Source of the DNA: Gonium pectorale
Taxonomy: Eukaryota; Chlorophyta; Chlorophyceae; Chlamydomonadales; Volvocaceae
DNA length: 64,000 nt
NCBI GenBank assembly: GCA_001584585.1
Contig: LSYV01000014.1
Coordinates: 1,731,789-1,795,788 of the forward strand
Direction: 5' to 3'
Shown in pieces: positions 43,494 through 57,400 of this stretch. Below the pieces are notes generated by a model. That model did no database searches and was not told the DNA's origin. It saw nothing but the letters and a program-made list of their open reading frames with translations. How positions within the stretch are numbered: position 1 is the stretch's first letter; each line of letters begins with the position of its first letter. Position numbers and translations under genes: made by a program.

Positions 43494-46400
43494 CTACGCC
43501 TCCTCAACCGTGATAGCCGCCTGGTCAAAATTGTAGGTGTTGACCGCCGCCCCTATGGAGAGCTTGAACTCGGCCCACACGACACCGCCCTGACCCTCGG
43601 GCTTGGCGGCGCGGGGCAGGCAGAGCTGCTGCCAGGTGATGGTGATGTTTGTCTGGTACCGCGCATACGCTGTTAGGATGGTGGTGTCCTGCAGCAAGGC
43701 CGTGACTCGGGTCGAGGTGTCCTGGCCGGGGCCCGGCTTCAGGCGCGCCCACACGCAGAAGGTGTAGAGCTTCCCGGCGAGCAGCTCAAGGCGGGGCCCC
43801 TGCGCAGCACGGGTGGGGGATACCGCGCCAGGCGGAGACACGCACGGTAGTGAGAGGGAAGGTTAAGCGCAACCCGAACAGGCGCATCGCGGTTCAATGA
43901 GGTGCAGGATGCGAGGGGCGATCCGGCCCACCGCAGCCCAGGACCGGCTTGCGCAGCGCGGGGTCCTTGAGGCCTCACCGCGTGCGTGCGGGGCAGCCCC
44001 AGATTGGCACCAATCTAAACGGCGCTGCGCGCACGGCAAAGGCTTGCACTGCAACTTGCCACACGGATGAGCAGCAGCAGTCAAGGAATTAGTCGGAGCG
44101 TTGGAGTTCGTGGGCTCGATAACCGTCAGGCTTCTCACCACCAGCTGCACGTGCCAGTAGGTGCCGGTCGCTCGGGAGACGGTGGCGGCAAAGCCGCCGC
44201 CGCCGCTGTAGGTCGCTTCGCGGTCCCCGAACGCGTACGTGACCTGAGGTTGGGAGGATGGGAAGCAGACGGGGGACCTTCGTACAAGGGAAGGGATGAC
44301 GCGCAACCGCTGGCACGGTAATGTGCGTTGCGAGTGTCGCTGGGACCGTGAGCGTTGCGCTGTGTCTACCTTCGCGTCGGCCGAAGCATTGCCGGAGCTG
44401 TAAGTATAAACTCGATAGCCGTCTGAGGTGCTGCCGCTACTCTCAAAGCCCGCCGTCATGACAGACGGCTGCGGTGGTGGCGGCCGTGGGGGCGGCGACG
44501 GTAGCGGCCGCGGCAGTGGCGGCCTCACGGCTGGCGATGGCAGGGGGGGCCGCGATAGCGGTGGCCGCGGCTGAGGACTGGCGTACGGGTACTGCGGTCG
44601 AGGCCGTGGGGGTGATGGCGGGGGTTGAGGTGGCGACGGCGGCGAGGGCGGCTGTGCGGCCTCGACCCGGATGGTGGCGTGGTCGAAGTAGAAGGTGTCG
44701 ACCGCGGTTCCAAAGTTGACCTTGAACTGGCCCCACGTGGCGCTGCTTGCCAGGCCCTCGGGCTTGGCTGCGCGGGGCGCGCACAGCTGCTTCCAGGTGG
44801 CGGTGATGTTTGTCTGGTGCCGCGCATACACTGTTTGGGTGGTGCTGTCGTACAAGACCACACTGGCCTGGGCGGGCGTGGCCTGGACGGGTCTCGGCTT
44901 TAGGCACGCCCACACGCAGAAGGTGTAGAGCTTCCCGGTGAGCAGCTCGAGGCGGGGGCCCTGCGCAACACGGGTGGGGGGAAGCCAAGAGAGCACGAGG
45001 GATGGGTGCACGGCTAGATATGTGCGGCGTGGGACAGGGTTTGGGACAGGGCGTCGGGGCAGGGCGTTGGGACAGGGGGTTTGGGACAGGGGGTTGGGAC
45101 AGGGGATTGGGGCAGGGGTTGGGGACAGGGGTTTGGGGCAGGGGTTTGGGACAGGGATTTGGGGCAGGGGTTTGGAGCAGGGGTTTGGGACAGGGGTTTG
45201 GGGAAGGGCGTTGGGGCAGCAGGAGTTTGGGCAGGGGGTTGGGGCAGGGGGTTGGGACATGATGTTGGGACATGGAGTTGGGGCAGGGCGTTGGGGCAGG
45301 GCGTTGGGGCAGGGCGTTGGGGCAGGGCGTTGGGGCAGGGCGTTGGGACAGGGGTTGGGGCAGGGGATTGGGGCGGTGCGACAGCCGACTGACAATGCGG
45401 ACCGTTGGGATTCCACCAAGACTCGCGGTTCGGGATGACCGCCGCTCCTCTGGTGGTGATGTACGGCAGCTGCGGCCACCAACACGTCGTGGCTCAATGC
45501 GTCGGGGCAGGGCCTCACCCCTATACTGCCTAAAGCGCAGCGTTACGGCACAACGTGCGACCGGCCTGCCTTGCCCCTGTTAAGTCAGGCCACGCCCCCG
45601 CTAGAAATAAGTCGGAGCGTTGGAGTTCGTGGCCTATTAGTCAGGCCGCGCCCCCGGACCCCAGGCTCCCGGACCGCACCGCGAGTTGGGCGTTCCATTC
45701 GACGCCGGTCGTACGGGTGAGGCTGACGGACAGCCCGGCAGCTCCCGTGAAGGCGGCGGCCGCGGTGCCGAAGGAGAAGGTTCCCTGAGGGGAGCAGGCC
45801 CATGGACAACAGAGGAGTCAATAGGAGCTCCCGAGCTGCAAAGGCCTCAATGCATCGCAAGGGAAGGGTGGGCGGTGGCGCTCGGAGCGGAAGGGGAGTT
45901 GGCGCGCTTTGGGCGCCAGACGCCGCACGAGGACGGACCAGTCACGGTTTACAGACACAGACCACCAATCCGTCAAATGCCGGGAGGGACAAGCACGATA
46001 TGCATGAACACGATTCACTACCAGCATAGAGCCCAGCTGCAAACATTGCAGGACGTACGGACGGCCCCTGTACGGGAGGCGCGCAGGGCTCGGGTACGCA
46101 CAGACAAGCCCTCCTTGCCTTGGCGTTTGCTGGGCTGCCGCTGTCGTTGATCCAGACGCTGTAATTGTCGGATGACGAGCCGGCCGCCTCAAAACCCGCG
46201 TACATCGCCGACAGCTGTGGCGGCGCAGGCGCCGGCGGCATGGGAGAGGGCGGGCTCAGCGGCGGCCATGGGGCGGCCTGCGACGTGATGCTCGCCTCGT
46301 CGAAGTGAAACGTCGTGACCGCAGTCCCAAAGCTGACCTTGAACCGGGCCCAGGCGGGGGCGGCCTGTGCTGCCGGCTTGGTGGCATTGCGCAGGCACAG

Positions 46401-48470
46401 CTGCTGCCAGCTGCTACCGGACGGAATGGTGGCCTGCTGGCTGCTATACATGGCCATGTTAGAACTGTCCTGTAGGACCAGAGACACCGCCACTTGTAAG
46501 GGGCCTTCGGCGGTGCGGGCCCAGACGCAAAAGGTGTAGATCCGGCCGGGGAGGATCTCGATTGCGGGGCTCTGGCGGGGAGCAGGGAAGAGTCAAGGGG
46601 CGGTGGCAAGTCGGCATCCGTTGACGGCAGACGGGCAAGCGCGAAGGCAGGCGTGCGTCCGGCACTGGCCCCCAGAGTGCGCTTGATCAGCGCAAGCCGG
46701 GCACGCGGGAGTGCACCCAGCGACGAACGCGTATGTGGATACGTACGGTCGGTGGCAGGACCCTGGGATGCCCAAGTAGGGGGCATTATTTGCCAGGCAA
46801 ATGCTGGGAATCCATGCAACCCGCCCCTCCTGAGGTAAGGGCACGTGGGCCTCTGCAGCCCGACTTCCATGCACGCCGCGCCGTCCACAGCTCTACGCCC
46901 GTGAGGACACGCAAGGGCATGGGCACCTTGTCCAGCCGAGACGCAGCGCCGCATGCCCACAGGCCACCATGTGCTTTTCCATGTGCACTGGCGCTTCAGC
47001 GCTCCGCCGTTCAGCGCTCCGCCGTTCTCTGTCCCCATCTCCGTCCTGGCCATAACCCCTGCCCCCGTCCGCCCACCACACTTGGGCACGGGCTTTCAAA
47101 CCACCAGCGGTTATGGTCGATGAAGGTATGCTTCAGTACTGCTCGCTCGGCGCGGACATTGCAGTTTCGCAGGTCGACAACAACTACACCAAGACCATCA
47201 GGCGCGGGGCCCCGCTCCTCCATTTCAGCTAGGTGCATATTCAGAAGGGAGATGCCGGGGGCAAAGGGGCTTGCAGCCCCCTTCCCCCCGTCTCCCCTAG
47301 GCCTGGTGTTGGGCCATGTGTTTATGACTTCCTATCGATGGCCCCATCAAAACTTGGTCTAACACCATGCAAGGGTTCATACGAAAAAATAATGCTCTCT
47401 GGTACGCAGTCCTGAGAGCCGATCCCCCGCATCAACAATGTCTCTATTGCGGCGCGCATACACTACATGCTTACGCTCGTCGTATGCGTTTTCCTTTTCA
47501 ACACTACGTGCGGGCGTCGGACAAGCAGGGCCACATCTTGGCTCTATGGACATGTATGCAGGGTTAATGATGCACATGACGCGGCCGTTTTCCTTGTAAC
47601 CCCCACCACCCACCGTTTCCCGTTCCGTATTACCCCACCACCCACCTGCAGCTGCACGTGCCACGCGGTGCCCGAAATCTGTGTGAGGTTGAACAGCAGC
47701 CCGGACGCGCCTCGGTAGGCTGCGGCCGGGGACCCGAAGGTGTAGCTGCCCTTTGGCGCCTGCGAGGGGTGCACCAGCGGTGCCAGCGGCGGGCGGGCGA
47801 AACCTTCATGACCGGGCCGCTGCATGGCAACGCAGTAGTGAAATGACCGACCACAACGGAGCTCACTTCCATCAGCCCAATGCAAAGCCCAAACGTGACC
47901 CTTGAGCCTGTCAGTAGGAAATGGTGGAGTGGCTGGTGAGGCGAAGTGTCTTCCGCAAGGGTTGGCCCCGAGTGATCGACGGCTGGGCGGCCAGGCATGG
48001 AAGCCGGGTCTGCCGAAAGATCACATGGGTTGGGCGTGCCGTTTGGCGGGCATACGACACGCCATGCCCCATACAGCTCGTACAGGACGATATCCTGTGT
48101 TACCGGGTGCCAACAACTTGCTGACAGACTTAAGGCGATGAACACTTTAAGCTGGAATGCAGAGAGCCACTCAGGAGGGGGAACCGGAGGCGAGGCTAGC
48201 AGCAAAGGGGATCGCCCACTGCCAGTCACTTTGACCCCTATTGTAACAAACAAACAGGCGCCTTCACGACTGCGAACGCACCGGGTCGATGCCGGTCTTC
48301 ATGTAGATGTTGTAGCCATTGGAAGACGGCCCCAGCACATCGAAGCCCGCAGCCATGACTTCCGGCTGAGGCGGCGGCGGTGAGGGCTGCGGAGGCCGGG
48401 TACTGCTGCAGGCGCCGCAGGTGGCGCGACAGTAGCTGTTCTGTATCACCATCATTGTATTGCATGCGCC
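43494..48470 (-). other. Three carbohydrate-binding-like modules of the G8 protein
   Basis: Domain region of the large gene. Each module reads AGFE-G-SSD-Y-V, then FG--A-Y-G--G--W-VQL, then L-GK-YTFCVWA, W-QLC, F-----T--FD-A-I. This resembles the CBM4/9 beta-sandwich (family assignment by pattern only). Pieces: module 1 near 48400-48252, 47760-47645 and 46572-46270; module 2 in 46260-46130, 45790-45665 and 44965-44660; module 3 in 44470-44380, 44245-44125 and 43805-43494. Modules 1/2 and 2/3 share an exon that also encodes the Pro-rich linker (PPSPP, PPRPPPPQP types), reminiscent of volvocine pherophorins. Confidence 0.7.
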
Positions 48471-51400
48471 CGACCTCAGCACGGTTGCGCAGGTGGTGTC
48501 TGCAGATGGTACAGAAAGGGTTTAATTGCGTGAAAGGGATCATGCCAACCCACTCCGGAATCCCAAGTGCAGTGGAGTGGAACAAGGTAGGCCAACTCGA
48601 TCTCAAGATGCATCCACTGTGCGTGGGTGGGTCCACTGTCCAGGCAAGCACTGCAACAGCTGATGCCGCAACTGGAGTCTGCGCCCGCCCCCTACCCCCG
48701 GGCTACCTTCAATTCTCCCGTGAACTGCCGCCCTGCTGCCGACCACCACCCTGCAGGCCCCCCTGGCACGTGCCCATGCCGCACTCACTCCCCGCGGCAG
48801 CCTGTCCNCGCAAGCCGNNNNNNNNNNNNNNNNNNNNGCCCCGCTCCGCTGCACACGCCGCACGTGTCCAGGCAGTACCCCTTGGGCACCAGCTCGTGGC
48901 AGCGGCCCAGCGGCGCCAGCTGCGCGCACGTGAGGCCGCCCGACAGGCCCGACGGCGGCACCATGTCCATGCAGAACTCTTTGTTCTCCTCGCAGCGGCC
49001 GCACGTCACGGCGCAGTAGCCGCGCGTCTTGGCCACCAGGGCTGCCATCTCCAGGGAGCTAGCGGCCAGCCAGGAGCTGGACAGCTCCTCGCAGCGGCCC
49101 GCCAGGGCGGGGCAGGTGCAGTCCGCGGCGCTCTCGCCAAACGCTGCGCACAGCGCAACTGCGTGGCAGGACAAGCATGTGGGAGGGAGCCGGTGGGCTG
49201 GGCGCTTTGGTCGAAGGCGCCAAAGCCGGTAGCACCGGGTCCCTGAAAGCCTTTGATCGATGGACGGAGGCACAAAGCAGCAATCACGGCCCGCAAACAG
49301 ATTCGCGTGCTGACAGATCCCAAGTTTCGCATGTTGCCACACCTGGTGGGGCAATCTGCGCACAATACGGCAGGTGCCACTGGTCGTACGGCACGGTGAT
49401 GGCCGGCGGGGTGTAGTTGCCGACGCTTCCCTGCGGTCTCGCGGAGGGGCGGGCGGGGGAGTGAGGACAGCGCCGTTGCGAACAAGAACTAGTTGTTAGC
49501 GTGTTACGCACGCACGTGGTTGCGGCGGCGACCCAAGCTGCCCCGTGGCGCTTGGGACCCCAGTCCCTCTCACCTTCATGGGGCAGAACTGGGCAGTGAA
49601 GTTCTGCCCGTTCTGGGCTGGCACAGGCGTGGATGGGCACGCAGCCGGCGGGATGCGTGCCGACACGTTGTACTGGACCATTGTGGTGCGTATGCCGGGC
49701 ACCATTGCGCCGCCGTTGATGGCTGCTGTACGGCCCAGGTACGGCAGCTCTGCCGTATCGATCAACTTGAGGTATAGGATCTTGCCGTCGAAGTAGTACA
49801 CCTCGCCGGTCTGGCTGTTAAGGACATCTGCCAGGGACTTGCCAGCCGCCAGGATGGAGTTGGGCAGCAGGTAGCTGTGCATGCGCACGATGCTGAAGGT
49901 CGTGCCGGCTGGGTAGCGCGTCGCGTAGATGATGGACGAGCCGCGTGGGATCTGCTCGACCCGGATGGAGTGGAACTTGGGGGCGCCCAGAGTCCAGTGG
50001 ACGTACCAGCCCTGCTTGCCGGTCAGGCCCGTGATGCCCTGCCGGGGACGGGTGGGCGGGCAGCGGGGACCCCAGCGGTGTCGGTAAGGTAGACCATCCA
50101 GAGATGTGTACGGTAGACCATCCACGGCAGACCAGAGGTCGAACGCACGGGCCGCCCCATCTCGTGGCTGGCTGTCTGGCCGGCAGCTTCCCAGCCCCCG
50201 GACACAGCCGTGGTCGACTGTGTGGTGCAACTGGAAGAACTGGAATGGTCGCCAGGCTTGCGGCAAAGGACGCAATCACTGCATACGTACCGTTTGTAAG
50301 GGCGTGAGCCAGGGCGGCAACGGCAACGCGCGCGCATGTAACCCACGCAACCACAAGCACGATGGGGAGAACGCCGTACGGTCGCCGTACGTCCAGACCC
50401 GTCGGCACGCACTGTCGTATTGCATGCATGAGCGTGCCCAGCGCTGCTGCCAGCCCTGTTTCCAGCCCAGCTCTGTACACGCACCTCCACCCTCGTCAGG
50501 ATGGTGTAGCGCCGGTTTGCACCCTTGTAACCGAACTGGGTCACGTACCCGGCGTCGAAGTCGTTTGTGAGTCTGGGAGACGGCTGCACGCATGCCACAA
50601 GCAGCAAGCGACGACTTGAGGGCGCAGGAACAAGGGCGCCAAACACGTGCAGTCACCCACCGGATGCGGCCACCTGATCAGCATGCACCTACACGCATGT
50701 TTATATCCACGTGCACCGTGAATGCGAACAGCAGATCCAGGTCCATGTATGAAATGAGGCGGAGCAGCGCCCCAACGGTGCCGCCCGCGCAAAGCAGGCG
50801 GGTCGGGCACGGGGCGGGACACCCACACGGCCTAGCAGGTACGACACATGGTAACACATGCATGCGGCGCCAAATGCGGCGCCACGATCTCACGCCAATT
50901 GTGTAGCCTGGGATCACTACGAAGACCTTGGCAACGGTCCTCCAGGGGAACCTGAAGCACTCGTCGGCGGGTTGGAGGCGATCACGCAGAAAGGGGCCAA
51001 GTGGCGGTCGGGATTGGAAAAGGGCCTTGGCGAAACCGGCATGGGCGCGTCTCAAGCGTCGCCGCTTCGTTTGTGTGACGTGACACCTACCCGGCCCATA
51101 CCCAGGCCCAAAAAGCGGCCCTGTACACCTCCAATGATGTAGCCCAGCGGCCTGATGGCAAAGCATTGCCAGCCGGTGGTACGCCTTGATTACGTGCACA
51201 CCCGTACGGCACTCACTGCTGGGGGCTCCATAGTGCGCACAGCTGCAAATAACCCGCCGCGCAACGCGAACTCACCAATCGCAGGTTATGATGTTGGAAC
51301 TGTCTCTGCACGGGCGGTAGTCCCAACGTGCCCCGGTTAGTTACGTTGCTGTGACGTAGCAACGACACAGCCATACGTACCCTAACGGCGACGCGGTGGA

Positions 51401-54400
51401 GCAGAAGTCATCGGTTCGCCAGTAGTTATATGTCGTACAGACCGCACCATTCTTTACCAATGTTGCATTGCAAACGGGCCCTGGCCCCGTGTCTGTGAAT
51501 GGCGAGTAGGAGGCCGCGATGGTGGGGCGTCCGCTGCCGGTGAAGGAACCGTCAGAGTCTGGGGCGGTGGCCGAAACAGAACAGAGGGAGGTTGCTCATC
51601 AGCGGTGCACGCGCTAGGCAGCAGCAGCAGTATTAAGGCGGTAAGGACGATGGACTTGGTTGGCGTGCGTGTGGCTTCATGCGTGCAAGGGGTTGGTGAA
51701 CAGCGGCTGGCGGCGGCGGGCAGCGCACTGCACCCGGATGCGGGAGTGTCTCTAGTGGCCTGGCTTGGGAGAGCGCAGCGACGTACGGCCTCCGAGTGTG
51801 ATCGTGATGGAGCGGATTACGTGGAGGGGTGGAGGGGAGCGAGGACTCGAGGGGCACGCATCACATACAAGGGTCGGCGGGTGGTTTGTTCTTCCAGATT
51901 GCCGTCGAGCAGATGTGTTCAGGAGAGCTATGAGCACTGCATCAGAGTCACCTCCCTGGCAGTGGCATTGAAAACTACAAACTGCGCGAGCGAGCGAGGG
52001 ACAAACCCTGCCCCACCGACAGAAACCTTGACCCCCCGCACGCACCCAGAAACTGGAAGAACCGCCAGAGCCCGCCCTTGGCCGGGGGGTTGTAAACGAG
52101 GGCTTCCGGCGTTACGTTGACCAGCCTCATGCTCCGCATCGTTGTTATGTGGCTGGGTCTCATCCCATCATTAAAGGAGTTTACAGTGAGCGCCGCCTGG
52201 CGCGCGCAGTTTTCGCCTCGGAGTGGGCTGTACGGCACGTTGCGGATTGTGACGTTGCGGTAAATGGTAGGATACAACACTTCGTATGGCTGGAGCCCGA
52301 ACCGAGGTCCCAGCGGCAGGCTGCGGGGAGCGTGGGGCAGACGGGCGGGGACAGACGGAAGCAGTGGTGAGCCGAGCCGAGACAGGCTGTGGAGCACAGA
52401 AGGCGCGTAGGGGTCGGTTGCTTGAAAGCGGACGAGGAAGGTGGGGCACGCGCGCGTGAGTGTGGTGCCATAATATATATGTGGGAGGGTGTATATAGGG
52501 GGGTTTTGGTGTGGGCCGCTGCGTGCGATGCCGGCCTTAAGCCGACCCGCCGGGCGCCGTACGCTAACACACTCAGCAAGTAGGCGAGGACACGTTGCGT
52601 GGTAAGGTCGCGCAGCAACGGCGAAAGGCCAACCCATTGGGCCTGTGATAATGCCCACGCGGGGAATAGACGGCCATGATGCCAATGCCGCCCACGTTCG
52701 ACCTGACATCGGTGCTCAGGCAAGGTCCGCAATCGCAGTGGCGGCAGCCAAGGCATCCGGTAGCAGCGCAGGGCAGGGGGCTGCTGGCACGCCGGTACAC
52801 CCGGCCAGTTGGTGCGAGGGCGCACACGCACAAAGCAGACCCACTCCATTGGGACGTTTTCGATTATGAACCCCGAGTTGGCCGAGTTGAGGTTTATGTC
52901 GGCGTTGACGAGCATGTTCGGGATGCCCCTGAGTTGGACGCCTCGAATGCAGTCAATCGACTCCAGGCCATCAACCTACAGGCAGGGTACGGTACGGCAG
53001 CTGTCGTTTGTCGGGGGGGGGCACTGTATCGACGGACGGCGCAGCGCAGGGGGGGGGGACGTGCCCGCACACCCGCACCCGCACACCCGCATGATCTCTG
53101 GCTTACCCTGGACGGTGTGGGCGCGGTCTAACGCGTCTACTGGTACGTTGCATCTATCGCGGGTAGCCGGTCCATGCGTGCTTGCTGTCACTTTCCAGGT
53201 CGGCAAAGAGTTTCCGACGACACTGTTTCCACACCGGCCGCGCCCGATGCACGCTCTCCTGTGCCACCACTGCCCATGCCCGCTCCCGCCCTCACCAGAG
53301 CGCGGGCTCCATAGGACAAGATGGAGTACCCGCCGAGCCAGAGCTTGGTGTTGCTCAGACGAAAAGGCAATATGGCGCTTGAGTTTTTGACGTCTCTGCG
53401 TGCCAAGATGCCGTTTTTGGGGAGAGAATGGCGGGCTCAGTCCTTGAAGTGACTCGCGATTCACAAAGTGTATGGACACCCAGTCGGTGCCGCACGGACG
53501 GCTCGCGCCAGTCGGCCTACCCCGACAACGATCGGCGCGTAAGTTGAGGCGCACGACCTCCGGGCAAGTTGAAAAGCATGGGACATCTGGGCTGGCATTT
53601 GAGGCGCCTGCTGAGCACTCCGCGACAACACCGCACCTGGGGTCGAACTGCGACACGAAGATCTGGTACTGGAGCGTAAGGTTGTCTTTGGCGTACTGTA
53701 GATTGCCTGCGGACCGTTAACGCGAGGATGCAGTGTGCTTACGTGTGGGGTTTCGTAAGTGGTGCGGTGCCTCACGTACGCCCGTGCACCGGCTCCAACC
53801 CCACCACGGACTCCCCTGGGTGGGGGGCATGGCCCTCTGAGCCAACGGGCAATCAAGGGCTGATTGGTTTGTTTGCATGCGGACGCTATCTTGCCTGTCG
53901 CACTCTGGTCGCACTAGCACCCTGACGGCAGTCCGTGACCGCCCAGGGCCCTAGGGCAAAGGCTAGAAACGCTGAAACGGTAGCGTCTGCATGTCTCCTC
54001 TACCTGCGGCGCGGACAAACGCTAGCGCCTGCCGTACCTCCGACGTAGATGGCTGCCCCCTCCCCCCAGTGGTAGCCTGACGAGTGGGCGGTGTTGCTGT
54101 CGAAGGACCCCACCGGCCGTTTGAACGGCTCCACAGGCTCGTCACGGTAGTCCTGATGAGTCGATGGGGCAAGCGGGTATGAAGTGGAGGGAGTTTTGCC
54201 AAGTACCCAGCAGAGCAGTGTCGCGCGCCACAAGTAGCAAGGACGAAAGGAGAGCTTGGCGTGTTGTGCAGTCGCGGACGTTGATCAGCTCATGACACTC
54301 ACCCCAACCGGCTTGGCCAGGCGCAGAAAGCTGTAGCCGGTAGTGCCGCCGCTTGCCGCGTTGTTGGTCACGAAATTATATGGGTTGCTGCAGTGGTTGC

Positions 54401-57400
54401 GGAGGCGGTCAGGGAGCCGTGAGTTGATTCATATCTGGGCTTCCCAACAGACATATGCGATAGGGCGTTACGTTGGGGTTTCGGGGTTTCGGGCGTTAGG
54501 GGTTACGGCGTGTTTGTCGCTGTTGATGTACATATGAAGTGAACAACCTATAGCCCCCCTCTAGCTCAGTGAATGCCTCTCGCCGCGTGCCAGCTAACTA
54601 CGGCCTCGACAGACGAGCGAAGCACCTCCATGGGCTGAGACGCGCATGTATCCTGCTTTTATAATGTAAGGGCCTTGCTGCCGGCTCCTGCTCGGACACA
54701 CGCCCTTGCTGGCGTGCTGGCCGAATCACTGGCCGGGCGTAGCTGCTGCCCCAACAGCCCAGCCATCGCCACAACTAACCCAAATAGGGCAGCCAACTCA
54801 CGTGATGTAGAAGCACGAGGCCGCCCAGTCCGACGGAATAAGCAGCGTATCCGTCTGCACAAGTGCAAGAGAAGGCCGGCGGGCGAGCGAAGCAAGGGTC
54901 AGCGACGCAGCGCAACGCTCATGAACCCGTTGAATGCAAGATGTGCCCACGCACACAGTGCAGCCCGCAGGACCGGCCTTACTGGCCCTCTTGCCCCATA
55001 TGAACTTCCGGCCACTAGAGCTACCTCAAGATGGGAGCGCTGGTGGGTGGGGGTTCGGCAAGAAGGCGGCGGCTGGGTCTGCCATAGTTGGCCCCCTTGC
55101 AAGTGACATGACGCTGACGGTAGCGGCCGGTTTGAGGCAGCAGTCTGCTGTAACGCAGCACGGCAATGACGGGCAGTAAGTAGTCACCCATGGGGCGCGC
55201 TTGGTCCCATGCGCTGCGCACCAAACCCGTGCCGTGTTGCGGTCCAGCGGCCAACTTATAACTGTGCATACGACCCATACCTGATTGATGGTGATGGTGG
55301 AGGCCACGCTGGCGATGGCGGTGCACGTGTCGGCCCGGCCCAGTGGGTGCACGAAGCCCGCGAAGTTGCCGTCAACCACGTTGCGCTCCTCCACCCCGTC
55401 CTCGATGTAGTAGCACGAGCCATGCACATGGAAGGCCGTGTTGTTCGCGACCACCAGGCCGTACGTCCCGTGCATGGTGTAGCCTAGAGAGGGGGCGTGG
55501 TGGGACGGGCGAGCGGGGCGGAGGATGAAGGGAGGGCGGTCTGGGCATCGTGACCGGAGAAGGCCCCACATCGCATGGCATCGGCGCGTAGGATAGCGTC
55601 GCCGGCAGGTGTGTGACGGGAACGGAGGTCATAGAGGGATCCTAGAGGGATAGCTTGGCCGGAGGGAGGCGTTGCTGAGAGGGCCGGGAGGGCGAAAGAA
55701 GCAGGGCCGACGCTCAATTCGACGTTGGGAGCTGCACGCATAGTTGACGAGTGATTGGGACGCGACGGCAGGGTAATCAAAAGAACATCCCGTATCAAGA
55801 AGGGTCACGACCACAGGGCTAAGGAGGGCCACAGCGACACTTCATAGAGAGATTCCTGCAACAGAGACGTTTGAAATGTCTACGTCCACGCACGAGCCCG
55901 AGGACAGCACCATTCCGCTACAGCCAGGCCCGCTCACCTTCGCCGACCCGTGGGTCTGCCCCTGGCCCAAATCGGCCCCCAGCCTGTACACAAGCCCTGC
56001 CTCCCGGCTTACGACTTTCTCGCATTGGTGCAAAACTTTGCCATGCCTTCCCGACAGCCCCACGGGTCTTGACCCGCACACCACCAAACCCAGGCGGCCC
56101 ACTGGCCCGCTCCCGCCCCTCACATCTATGGTAGCTGTTGTAGACGCTGTTGTCGGTCAGGTAGCTGATGCCCGTAACTTCACCCGACAGGTGAAAGTGG
56201 AACGGATAGCTGGGGCACGGGATGAGGGACGTTTGATATCACGCATCTGCATCCTCGTCAGGATAAAAGGACTGGCACTTGTGCAACGTTACGACGAGGT
56301 CAGAAAGCGGAGAGACTGTGAGGTAAGTCAGAGACACTACACATGGGAGAGGGAGCGCAATGCACGTTGGAAAACGCTGAAGTGGGAAACTAGCAGCATA
56401 TGCGGTACAGCGCGCCTCTAAACTTCTGCGGCCATATGAGGTACAGCGTGCCAATAAAATTTTGCGACCAGCTACATGATGTTGGTCCAGCTACATGATG
56501 TTGGCTAAGAGCACACACGACAGGGTGGAGGGACCCGTAGATGCGGCACCGCGCGTTTACGGTAAACAGAGCCCACCTACCTGCCCATCCTGAGCTGGTT
56601 GCCCATGCGATAGGTCATGACTCCCCGAAAGCGCGCAGACTGCGATACGGGCGGCGTGTCCGGCATGACACATACCGTACATTGGAAATCACTGGCCTTA
56701 AGGAGCCTTGTTCATAAGCGAGAGCAGACAACAGGCTGCGTGCAGGTGGGGCCACAGTGCGCTGTGCGCACACTGGCCATCCGTCACGACCATTGCGAAA
56801 CCGCAAAACCCAAACACCTTTCACGTGGGGTCCTGCACTCACCGCGCTCCCAATGCGCACGTGACCCCCGGCTTTTTGCGCCGCCGTCTCAGGGCTGCCC
56901 TGAAGCAGGATGTTGCGGCTGAGCAGCACCACCTCAGTTTGGTACTCCGGGCCCCTGGGGGCGAGGGAAGCCGGTGTGCAGAACGATGGATATGCGAGGA
57001 GCACTCTACTGGGACGAGAACCGGGCAGCGCTCCGGTAACGCGGCAGCGCCCCCGTTCAGCGGCGGTGGATAGCGCATCTAGTTCAACAGCATTACAGCG
57101 GATTGCACGCGTATGCTAATGCAAGCCACTCGTTATGCGTGCAGAGTGGCGAGCAGGACGAACGGGTCACATGATGAGGGTGATGGACAGGGTGGCGCGT
57201 TCGTTGGACTGCTGACCCTCCAAGGTATGCACACACCGAGAGGGACGTTCAATCCCAGCCGGTCTGGTCGGTGCCCTTGTCCAGCTTTCTCTCACGTACT
57301 GTCGAGGACCCTTCCCTGCTGGCTAGCGGTTCTCCCGCACACACCCGTAGTGGCGAAACGAGAGCGGCGTGGTGAAGGTGATGTTCATGCCGTCCCCGCT

